NCBI GenBank assembly: GCA_023433265.1
Contig: JAEZDR010000173.1
Location: forward strand, 1-20,889
Length of the DNA stretch: 20,889 nt
Reading direction: 5' to 3'
From: Bacteroidota bacterium
Lineage (GTDB): Bacteria; Bacteroidota; Bacteroidia; Chitinophagales; Chitinophagaceae
Shown here piece after piece: positions 15,416 through 20,889 of the stretch (positions within the stretch are counted from its first letter, which is position 1; every line of letters starts with the position of its first letter). Under the pieces are notes generated by a model, which did not search any database, had not been told where the DNA came from, and was given only the letters and a program-made list of their open reading frames with translations. A program made the position numbers and the translations under genes.

Positions 15416-15558
15416 ATGTTAGTAGAAACAAAAGAATGTGCCAGTTTATTTATACCACATCAGGCAACCGCCTTAAAATCATGCACTTTGGGGGGAGCTG
15501 TAATCAATAACAGCAGCAGCCAAATTAACAGAGATGGCCTGCAAAGGGTACAGTTTTA

Positions 15559-15586
15559 GAGCCTCCTAAGTAATAAAACGAGGCTC
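15559..15586 (+). promoter_or_regulatory. Leader hairpin just before the 52-aa gene
   Basis: GAGCCTC (15559-15565) pairs with GAGGCTC (15580-15586) over a 14-base loop. The second arm ends 2 bases before the ATG at 15589 and includes GAGG, the only SD-like bases. Pairing could therefore hide the ribosome binding region. A control function is a hypothesis. Confidence 0.35.
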
Positions 15587-15588
15587 AC

Positions 15589-15747
15589 ATGAAGCAAAAA
15601 CCGCAAAACAAGAAAAATCAGGATCTGGCATCCAATACCCAATCCCCTCCCGAAAGCCAATTGTTGCCCAAAAGGGCAGAAGAGTATATCAAGGAAAGCG
15701 GGAAAATTGAAGACTACCCTGACGAGAAAAAGAAACCCGGAAAGTAA
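15589..15747 (+). CDS. Small hydrophilic 52-aa protein
   Basis: ATG at 15589 to TAA at 15745-15747 gives 52 residues, beginning MKQKPQNKKNQDLASNTQ and ending PDEKKKPGK. Lys, Gln, Asn, Glu and Pro dominate; there is no Cys and no hydrophobic segment. The motif AEEYIKESGKIEDYPDE near residues 31-47 is helix-like and resembles small Bacteroidota stress-associated proteins, but no family is claimed. Its codon use looks normal and its stop lies only 5 bp from the convergent S9 gene. It is likely real because a non-coding stretch of this composition is improbable. It resembles the hydrophilic protein at 20303-20521 in composition. Confidence 0.6.
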   Translation: MKQKPQNKKNQDLASNTQSPPESQLLPKRAEEYIKESGKIEDYPDEKKKPGK

Positions 15748-15752
15748 GTGCC

Positions 15753-17672
15753 TTACTTATTGGTTTCGTCCAGCCATTTGTAAAACTCACGCTGCCACAC
15801 CATAGCGTTTTGGGGTTGTAAAACCCAATGGTTTTCATCCGGCAGGTAAAGGAAGCGCGATTTCAGGCCTCGTAGCTGCGCCGCCTGGAATGCTTGTTGC
15901 CCTTGCTCGATGGGCACGCGGTAATCTTTTCCACCCTGAATGATAAAGATCGGCCGGTTCCATTTCTCCACAAAATTGCTTGGGCTTTGCGCAAACGATC
16001 GTTGCGCGACTGCGTTCTTTTTTTCCCAGTAAGCGCCCCCCTTTTCCCAGTTTTCAAAAAACATCTCATCGGTAGTTCCATACATGCTCCTGAAGTCGAA
16101 TACACCGTCGTGCGAGATGAAAGTGCTAAACCTGTTTTGATGCATGGCCGCCAGGGCAAAAACACTAAAACCTCCAAAGCTGGCACCTATACATGCCATG
16201 CGCTTCTTATCAATAAACGCCTCTTTCAGCATTGCATCAGCAGCGCTTAAATAATCACGCATAACCTGGCCTCCCCAATCTTTGCTTATTTGCTCATTCC
16301 ATTTAGTACCATGGCCCGGCATCCCGCGCCTGTTGGGCGCAATTACTATGTAACCTTGGGCCGCCATTAGCTGGAAATTCCAGCGAAATGAATAAAACTG
16401 TGTAAGTGGCGATTGAGGACCTCCCTGGCAGTATAACAAAGACGGATACTTTTTGTTTTTGTCGTAGTTGGGAGGATAAATTACCCAAACCAGCATCCTC
16501 TTGCCATCAGTTGTGGTTATCCACCTACGCTCTGTGCGTGAGACAGCTATCGTACTGTAAAGGGAATCATTGACCCGAGTAATTTGCCCCATCTTCCCAT
16601 TGTCTTTTTGAACGCTGAAAATTTCTGTGGCGCGGTTCATATCCGTTCTTGTAACGATCAGCCGGTCGCCTGCCTCTCCCACTATCCCGGTAATGTCAAA
16701 ATCGCCTTTTGTTATTTGCACTACATCCGGAATCTTTTCAGTTATGCCTATGTTGTCTACCCTGAACAGTTGCATTGTGCCATTAATTGGCGCCCAGAAG
16801 TAAAGTAACCTTCCATCGTTGCTCCATTTAAAGCCTTCCACATGAACATCGTCCCTGTGGCGTGTGAGGTTTCTTGGGCCTGCGTCAGTCATGATAATAA
16901 TATCATTCTTGTCAGCCTCGTAGCCATCGCGCTTCATTTGTAGCCAGGCAAGCACTCCTTCGCTGCTAAACGAAGGATTTACATCGTAACCTTTGTTTGC
17001 TTCAGTAAGGTTGATGGTCTTTCCGGTCTCTATATTGTATTCGTAGAGGTCTGTATTGGTGCTGAGGGCATAGGCAGTTCCGCTTTTCTTTTTTGTAACG
17101 TAGATAATGCGTTTGCTATCTGGGTGCCATATAAAGTCCTGCTCATCGCCAAAAGGTTTGGTTGGGCAATCAAAGGGCTCGTTGGGCATGATATCTTTTT
17201 TCTGCTCCTTGTTATTTACCGGTGCATAGAAAACATGATCGTATTTGCCGTCTTCCCATACGTCCCAATGCCTGTAATTAAGTGAATTGTATATATAGGC
17301 ATTACTTTTTTGTAGTTCAGGATAAAAGTCGCTCCCGAACACTTTCTGAATTTTTACGCCTTCACTCAACAGAATGTATTTACCATCGGGAGATATGCGG
17401 TTGTTTACTACTGCGCTGTCAACATTGTTAACCGGTATAGGGGATCCGCCTTCCACCGGTATCATGTAACCCTGCCGGATAATTTTATTAGCAGCCATAT
17501 CGGGTGTACCTACAGTATAAATAATATACTTTTGGTCAGCAGTTAAGCCTACCGCTGATACTCGCCCCAGCGTCCACATTAGTTCGGGAGTCAAAGGCTG
17601 CTTATGATTCTTTGTATCCTGGGCCTGCACTCCAAGGCAGGCAATGCAAAAAATAAGGAACAGGTAGCGCAT
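15753..17672 (-). CDS. S9 family peptidase (prolyl oligopeptidase / dipeptidyl peptidase type), secreted
   Basis: This 639-aa protein starts at ATG 17672 with a signal peptide (MRYLFLIFCIACLGVQAQ); the frame is open to 17702 but the upstream residues disrupt the signal. Residues about 25-380 form a beta-propeller (WHPDSKRIIYVT, FKWSNDGRLLYFW, NLTRHRDD), which gates access to the site. The alpha/beta-hydrolase domain has the oxyanion/nucleophile region with Ser498 in G-A-S-F-G-G, Asp583 in QGGKDYRVP and His615 in ENHWVL. All three are present. Such periplasmic or outer-membrane enzymes cut dipeptides or acyl groups from peptides. A -7-like TTACTTTG lies at 17692-17699. It is convergent with the 52-aa gene and follows the 330-aa protein gene by 66 bp. 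Confidence 0.92.
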   Translation of the reverse strand: MRYLFLIFCIACLGVQAQDTKNHKQPLTPELMWTLGRVSAVGLTADQKYIIYTVGTPDMAANKIIRQGYMIPVEGGSPIPVNNVDSAVVNNRISPDGKYILLSEGVKIQKVFGSDFYPELQKSNAYIYNSLNYRHWDVWEDGKYDHVFYAPVNNKEQKKDIMPNEPFDCPTKPFGDEQDFIWHPDSKRIIYVTKKKSGTAYALSTNTDLYEYNIETGKTINLTEANKGYDVNPSFSSEGVLAWLQMKRDGYEADKNDIIIMTDAGPRNLTRHRDDVHVEGFKWSNDGRLLYFWAPINGTMQLFRVDNIGITEKIPDVVQITKGDFDITGIVGEAGDRLIVTRTDMNRATEIFSVQKDNGKMGQITRVNDSLYSTIAVSRTERRWITTTDGKRMLVWVIYPPNYDKNKKYPSLLYCQGGPQSPLTQFYSFRWNFQLMAAQGYIVIAPNRRGMPGHGTKWNEQISKDWGGQVMRDYLSAADAMLKEAFIDKKRMACIGASFGGFSVFALAAMHQNRFSTFISHDGVFDFRSMYGTTDEMFFENWEKGGAYWEKKNAVAQRSFAQSPSNFVEKWNRPIFIIQGGKDYRVPIEQGQQAFQAAQLRGLKSRFLYLPDENHWVLQPQNAMVWQREFYKWLDETNK

Positions 17673-17738
17673 AAAATTTCGTGTTGAACGGCAAAGTAAC
17701 ATACCTATTCAACATAACCCAGAGGACCTGGAGGTAAA

Positions 17739-18731
17739 TTAGTTTTTGCGTCGCCGCAATATCACTGATTTGTTATTCTTCAGGTCGCCTGAGAAGTGCA
17801 CCTCAGTTCGCTTGTTGCCATCTGTTATTACCAATACGCCGGAGTTAGGAGCAATGCTCCCGAGGTTTTCAGCAAACAGGACCACCTGTATGGAATCGCC
17901 GGTTTCTTTGCCTACGTGTAAAACTTTGCTTATGGCCCTGTCCGTTAAGCGGAGATGTTCCATAAACACTTTTCCGTTCACAATAATGCTGATGGAATCC
18001 CCGTCAACGTAGCCATTGTCATACACGTCAAATCTTACACTGTCTGCAGTTATAAAGACCGTTTGTAACGCCTCTACCTTCCTTTTGGCCAGTTCTACAA
18101 TTTGCTTGGGAGGTTCAGGAGCCTTTACAATAACAGGCGAAGGTGCTACAGCGGGCGGCTTTTTGGCATTTGCTGTGTCTTGCTGTTTTGGATCAGGGAG
18201 TGGAACAATTGATGCAATTTCTTCCTCGGAAAGAAAACAGAGATTTTTCTCTAGCTTTTGCTTTTTAAGTACTGGCAATATCTGGGAACGGTTATAGTTT
18301 GCAAGCTTCTGAAGTTTTATTGACCCAGTAACCGGTCTTCCCGCCTGCCGGGTTCGCGTTGTTTGAAACTTCCCTTCAAGAACCGGAACACCATCTTTAA
18401 GCAGGTAGTTGAACTCCGAAACCTGCCTAACACCCTTTGGAGGGCGGGTGGGATAATTATCGTACACAAGTTCAATATCAATAAAGATTATTTTTCGGTC
18501 ATCCTTTACCAATTTAAGCGATTTTACCCCCTGCACCTCTCTTTTATTTAGAATGAAATTAGTGAAACTAAATGCCGTACTTTTCTCTCCTGCATCACAG
18601 ATTGCTACTTCATACTGCAGGCTAAGCCCTGTGGAATCATTAAATAGCCAGCCTGTCCAAACACCACTGAGATCCTGAGAAAATACGTTTGCTACGGGTA
18701 ATGACAGAATAAATAGAAAAAGGTATTTCAT
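17739..18731 (-). CDS. Secreted protein with Bacteroidota C-terminal beta-domain, unknown function
   Basis: The preferred start is the ATG at 18731, which gives 330 aa and a signal peptide (MKYLFLFILSLPVANVFSQ); the frame extends to 18779, but the extra residues spoil the signal. Residues about 20-150 look beta-rich (DLSGVWTGWLFNDST). A Pro/Lys-rich linker near 180-220 (KKPPAVAPSP, KAPEPPKQIVELAKRK) follows. The last 100 residues (VYDNGYVDGDSISIIVNGK, LFAENLGSIAPNSGVLVITDG) match a C-terminal domain common in secreted Bacteroidota proteins, whose function is unknown to me. No T9SS sorting domain is seen. A -7-like TATTTTTA lies at 18740-18747. Confidence 0.7.
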   Translation of the reverse strand: MKYLFLFILSLPVANVFSQDLSGVWTGWLFNDSTGLSLQYEVAICDAGEKSTAFSFTNFILNKREVQGVKSLKLVKDDRKIIFIDIELVYDNYPTRPPKGVRQVSEFNYLLKDGVPVLEGKFQTTRTRQAGRPVTGSIKLQKLANYNRSQILPVLKKQKLEKNLCFLSEEEIASIVPLPDPKQQDTANAKKPPAVAPSPVIVKAPEPPKQIVELAKRKVEALQTVFITADSVRFDVYDNGYVDGDSISIIVNGKVFMEHLRLTDRAISKVLHVGKETGDSIQVVLFAENLGSIAPNSGVLVITDGNKRTEVHFSGDLKNNKSVILRRRKN

Positions 18732-18780
18732 TAGAACAATAAAAATAGCTGCTTTCTTACAAACGTGGTTATAAAACAAA

Positions 18781-18802
18781 GCGCCCCGTTACTCCAGGGC
18801 GC
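18781..18802 (-). terminator. Intrinsic terminator after the universal stress protein gene
   Basis: On the minus strand GCGCCC (18797-18802) pairs with GGGCGC (18781-18786) across a 10-base loop, then the transcript reads TTTGTTTTAT. It lies about 28 bp past the stop at 18830 and just upstream of the next gene's promoter. Confidence 0.75.
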
Positions 18803-18829
18803 AATCTCTCTAAAAGGTGTCAATGAATA

Positions 18830-19675
18830 TTATTTCTTACTGTGAAGCGAAAGCAAAGGAACAATGCAGTGGTACGACATCTGTTGGGTGAAACTACTAT
18901 TGAGGATATTGTCTATCGCATCCCGCTTTGTAGTTAACATTGCCAACATTTGTACATTATTTTCCGTTATGTGGCTCAACATTTCATCATGGAAATCTTC
19001 TCCCACCAGGTGAATTACTTCAAATAGCCTTCTTGGATAGGCACGCGTAAGATTATGCTGCACTTTAACCACAGTTTGTGCATGTGTTATCACTTCTTCC
19101 GCCCTGGAATCTTCTTCCGAAAATACAACTACACTAAGGTTGGCATTAAACAAATCAGCAACAGCAAAGACAGGTTGCAGTACATCCGGATCCTGCTCCT
19201 GGTCAATGGCCAACACTATATTGTACACACCCGACCACTTAAATTGACCTGGTATGCTAAGCACAGGTATTTTACAGTCATTGATAATTTCTGCTACCCT
19301 GCTGCCGAATAATTTTCTGCGCAAACCCGACTTTCCGTGCGTCCCCATTACTACCAGATCAGCCTCACAATCGTCAGCGGCTTGAAGAATTCCTGCCTTA
19401 ACCGAAGATCCCTCGTAAACCTGGTTAAGCACAGTTACTTTTCGTCCATTAATCATTTCGGACTTAAGAGTATCCAGTTTGCGATTTGCGTCGTTAATCA
19501 ATCTTAGATTGTACTCGTCGATGGATTCTTTGCGTGTACCTGTGCCAGGTTCAAGCGGTTCAATCACATGCACCAGGTGAACTGTTGCACCCGATCTTTC
19601 AGCAAAGTTAATAGCGTAATCAACGGCAGATTTGGCGTTAGCGGAGAAGTCTGTAGGAACGAGTAGATTTTTCAT
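18830..19675 (-). CDS. Tandem-domain universal stress protein
   Basis: This 281-aa protein has two UspA folds. Domain 1 (about 1-145) has MKNLLVPTDFSANAKSAV and the complete ATP-binding motif G111-T-H-G114-x9-G124-S125. Domain 2 (about 150-281) keeps the core beta strands (VYNIVLAIDQEQDPD) but the matching segment reads LTTKRDAIDNILNSS, so it has lost the nucleotide motif. Universal stress proteins are cytoplasmic and are induced by starvation, stasis and oxygen changes. The promoter at 19690-19733 carries an FNR-like palindrome at class II spacing. A terminator follows. The next gene downstream on the same strand is separated by it. Confidence 0.92.
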   Translation of the reverse strand: MKNLLVPTDFSANAKSAVDYAINFAERSGATVHLVHVIEPLEPGTGTRKESIDEYNLRLINDANRKLDTLKSEMINGRKVTVLNQVYEGSSVKAGILQAADDCEADLVVMGTHGKSGLRRKLFGSRVAEIINDCKIPVLSIPGQFKWSGVYNIVLAIDQEQDPDVLQPVFAVADLFNANLSVVVFSEEDSRAEEVITHAQTVVKVQHNLTRAYPRRLFEVIHLVGEDFHDEMLSHITENNVQMLAMLTTKRDAIDNILNSSFTQQMSYHCIVPLLSLHSKK

Positions 19676-19689
19676 TTACGCAGTTTTGT

Positions 19690-19733
19690 TAAAGATATTG
19701 GTCTTTTACCATTTTCGGAAATGATGTGTATCA
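19690..19733 (-). promoter_or_regulatory. Promoter of the universal stress gene with FNR-like palindrome
   Basis: TGATGTGTATCA (19722-19733) has the TGAT-N4-ATCA layout. The minus-strand -7 element TATCTTTA (19690-19697) lies 30.5 bp from the palindrome centre, and transcription should begin near 19685. The centre is then near -42, and the leader to the ATG at 19675 is about 10 nt. This is the best supported of the three sites, because universal stress genes are known FNR-family targets in other bacteria. Confidence 0.55.
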
Positions 19734-19826
19734 CTATTCATGATGACTTTTATTCCCCAATAACTGCAGTCAGTTTCCTATCACCCATCTCGCTTCCTAT
19801 AAACCTTAGCTTGCCACAAACAGAAA

Positions 19827-19849
19827 AAGCTGATCCCCCGGATCAGCTT
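19827..19849 (-). terminator. Intrinsic terminator of the KGG gene
   Basis: AAGCTGATCC (19827-19836) pairs with GGATCAGCTT (19840-19849) across a 3-base loop. On the minus strand the stem is followed directly by TTTTTCTG, a typical U-run. It lies 22 bp past the stop at 19871. Confidence 0.85.
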
Positions 19850-19870
19850 CAAATTCCTGAAACAAAGGTT

Positions 19871-20128
19871 CTAAAGGATGTTTACCTGCTGCTCTGCCTG
19901 TGGCTGTGCAACACGGTTTTTCCTTCCTCCGCCATGCGAAGCTTGTCCACCCTTACTGGCAATTTCCCTTTGTTTTTGGGGATCCATAGAGGCAAACCCT
20001 CTGTTACTTGTATCGCCCTTAGCTGCGGCTTTTCCGCCTGCACTGGCTATACGACGTTGTTTTTCTGGATCCATTGAAGCAAATCCACGGGTAGAAGTAC
20101 CTCTGTGTTCATTCCTGGAGTCTGGCAT
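19871..20128 (-). CDS. KGG-repeat stress protein (YciG/GsiB-like)
   Basis: This 85-aa, very hydrophilic protein holds two 22-residue copies of the KGG motif. Repeat 1 (14-35) reads RGFASMDPEKQRRIASAGGKAA, given in part as GFASMDPEKQ plus IASAGGKAA; repeat 2 (43-64) has GFASMDPQKQ and IASKGGQAS. There is no signal peptide or Cys. This is the stress-induced bacterial motif family PF10685 (YciG, GsiB), whose members protect against desiccation and general stress, probably by LEA-like action in the cytoplasm. Its own terminator follows, and the stress gene cluster surrounds it. No consensus -7 was seen before the ATG, and a long palindrome lies at 20184-20212. Confidence 0.9.
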   Translation of the reverse strand: MPDSRNEHRGTSTRGFASMDPEKQRRIASAGGKAAAKGDTSNRGFASMDPQKQREIASKGGQASHGGGRKNRVAQPQAEQQVNIL

Positions 20129-20183
20129 AATGAGAATTTTTATAGGTTAACAATGAGCGCTACTCTTTTTTGACAATTTTTTT

Positions 20184-20212
20184 GCCATAAGTGTATGCTA
20201 TGCACTAATGGC
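20184..20212. repeat. 29-bp imperfect palindrome upstream of the KGG gene
   Basis: Positions 20184-20212 pair 14 against 14 around a central C, with one A-A mismatch and two G-T pairs. The outer arms are GCCAT and ATGGC; the inner ones are AGTG and CACT. It lies 56-84 bp upstream of the KGG ATG and about 91 bp past the stop of the neighbouring gene. On the minus strand it is followed by an A-run and on the plus strand by TGTTTTAC, so it is not a good terminator. It may be an operator. Confidence 0.5.
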
Positions 20213-20302
20213 TGTTTTACAGTTGTTTATGGCTTAGCTGAAACAAAGTGGCTCAAGCAGGTGTAGTTCCTGTTCTACAATTTGCAGCTATGACCGGGGC
20301 TT

Positions 20303-20521
20303 TTACTTACCCTGTGCCCCACTTTCCTTCAACTTTTCCTCGTTAGTATTCTTCTTTTGCTGGTTTGAATTATCCTTCCCCTCCTTACCCTCGCTCCGGC
20401 CGGGGAGCCCTGTATTCGCGTCGTCCTGGTCAACTGGCTTGTCATAACTATTCTCAGATGAAACATCAGCATTTCTTCCTTCATCTTGCGGATTCAGGCC
20501 GCGGTTTCTGTCGGTTTGCAT
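20303..20521 (-). CDS. Hydrophilic 72-aa protein, unknown function
   Basis: From the ATG at 20521 this gives 72 residues (MQTDRNRGLNPQDEGRNADV, ending ESGAQGK). A frame start at 20578 is not preferred because the added residues have a different, hydrophobic composition. The protein is rich in Asn, Asp, Glu, Gln, Lys and Gly, with no Cys and no hydrophobic segment, so it is probably intrinsically disordered. It resembles LEA-like or stress-induced small proteins in composition only. It lies in the stress cluster upstream of the KGG gene, 174 bp from its start. No known family recognised. Confidence 0.65.
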   Translation of the reverse strand: MQTDRNRGLNPQDEGRNADVSSENSYDKPVDQDDANTGLPGRSEGKEGKDNSNQQKKNTNEEKLKESGAQGK

Positions 20522-20641
20522 TAGGTAGATGTTTCTATATATGCCGACAATACCATGCCATGGTGCCCTTAACAGCATTAAAAGTTAGAAAACACTAGTA
20601 TTCTACAAACTGTGTATCGCTAGAAGTAAGGTTCGCCGTAT

Positions 20642-20649
20642 TAGATTTG
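20642..20649 (+). promoter_or_regulatory. -7 element TAGATTTG of the alpha/beta hydrolase gene
   Basis: TAGATTTG matches TAnnTTTG exactly, 15 bp upstream of the ATG at 20664. Transcription would start near 20655, giving a leader of about 9 nt, or 27 nt if the ATG at 20682 is used. No -33 TTG at the usual distance. Confidence 0.4.
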
Positions 20650-20663
20650 TTGAAATATTCCGG

Positions 20664-20889
20664 ATGCAAGTTTCACTAAACATGATAATAGGACATAACC
20701 TGGGCAAACCCATAATGGTAGATGTGTTCTACAAAAATAACGGAGTGCGGAAGCCTGTCATCATCTATGCACATGGGTTTGCAGGGTTTAAGGATTGGGG
20801 TAACTTCAACCTGATTGCAAATGAGTTTGCGATAGCAGGTTTCACCTTCCTTAAATTCAACTTTTCGTACAATGGTACTACACCGGATG
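20664..20889 (+). CDS. Alpha/beta hydrolase, N-terminal part, cut by right window edge
   Basis: From the ATG at 20664 about 75 codons stay open to the window edge. An in-frame ATG at 20682 is a possible start; a TAG lies further upstream, so nothing earlier is required. The sequence contains PVIIYAHGFAGFKDWG (oxyanion H-G-F near residue 38 of the 20664 frame), followed by NLIANEFAIAGFTFLKFNFS, a pattern seen in dienelactone hydrolase/esterase and S33-like alpha/beta hydrolases. The catalytic Ser, Asp and His are not in the window. It is divergent from the stress cluster. The cytoplasmic enzyme role is likely but the substrate is not known. Confidence 0.7.
   Translation, partial: MQVSLNMIIGHNLGKPIMVDVFYKNNGVRKPVIIYAHGFAGFKDWGNFNLIANEFAIAGFTFLKFNFSYNGTTPD

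Noticed and set aside
16891..16906. ATGATA-ATAA-TATCAT, a palindrome similar to the FNR-like sites
   Set aside because: It lies inside the S9 peptidase coding sequence and its half-site spacing is two bases longer than TGAT-N4-ATCA.
19721..20077. 118-codon plus-strand frame opposite the KGG gene
   Set aside because: Lies mostly antisense to the KGG gene and its peptide composition follows from that gene and its terminator; no domain.

Overview
The window looks like a chromosomal piece of a Bacteroidota genome, most likely family Chitinophagaceae. This is inferred from type IX secretion (T9SS) C-terminal sorting domains, MK-rich SPII lipoproteins with Cys followed by Lys/Glu, and promoters that match the Bacteroidota -7 consensus TAnnTTTG rather than a sigma70 -10. 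It is also inferred from the gene families: KGG stress protein, a Chitinophagaceae-type MARQ-start hypothetical, and an S9 peptidase of the Bacteroidota type. Most genes lie on the minus strand. No rRNA, tRNA, CRISPR array, transposase or phage gene was seen.

Layout. 1-4700 is gene-poor and accessory in character: the start of a lipoprotein gene cut by the left edge, a frameshifted T9SS-exported trypsin-like protease (671-2903), a small lipoprotein, a MARQ-type hypothetical, and a repeat-rich spacer with 11-bp and 36-bp tandem repeats. 4707-6539 is a sulfur module: a CstB-like persulfide dioxygenase/pseudorhodanese/rhodanese fusion behind a cysteine-free ArsR-type regulator. 6650-8444 holds tsaB, a 3-hydroxyacyl-CoA dehydrogenase C-domain protein and a divergent ridA. 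8526-9455 is a plus-strand lipoprotein ending at a bidirectional terminator. 9522-12501 is a co-directional run of pdhA, a membrane-anchored TPR protein, ribH and a LutA-type Fe-S protein. 12674-15415 holds a T9SS cargo protein and a tight nucleotidyltransferase/metallophosphoesterase pair. 15589-18731 holds an unannotated 52-aa protein, an S9 peptidase and a secreted protein of unknown function. 18830-20521 is a stress cluster: a tandem universal stress protein, a KGG-repeat protein and a very hydrophilic small protein. An alpha/beta hydrolase starts at 20664 and runs off the right edge.

Most interesting signal. The palindrome TGAT-N4-ATCA, the half-site spacing of FNR-family (Crp/FNR) operators, occurs three times in my reading of the window (centres near 258, 3499 and 19727). 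All three are intergenic. Each lies about 30 bp upstream of a -7-like element on the minus strand, which puts the centre near -42 from the inferred transcription start, the classic class II activator position. Two copies share the same 14 bp. The downstream genes are the lipoprotein or small ORF at the left edge, the 132-aa lipoprotein, and the universal stress protein. This suggests a small local redox- or oxygen-responsive regulon.
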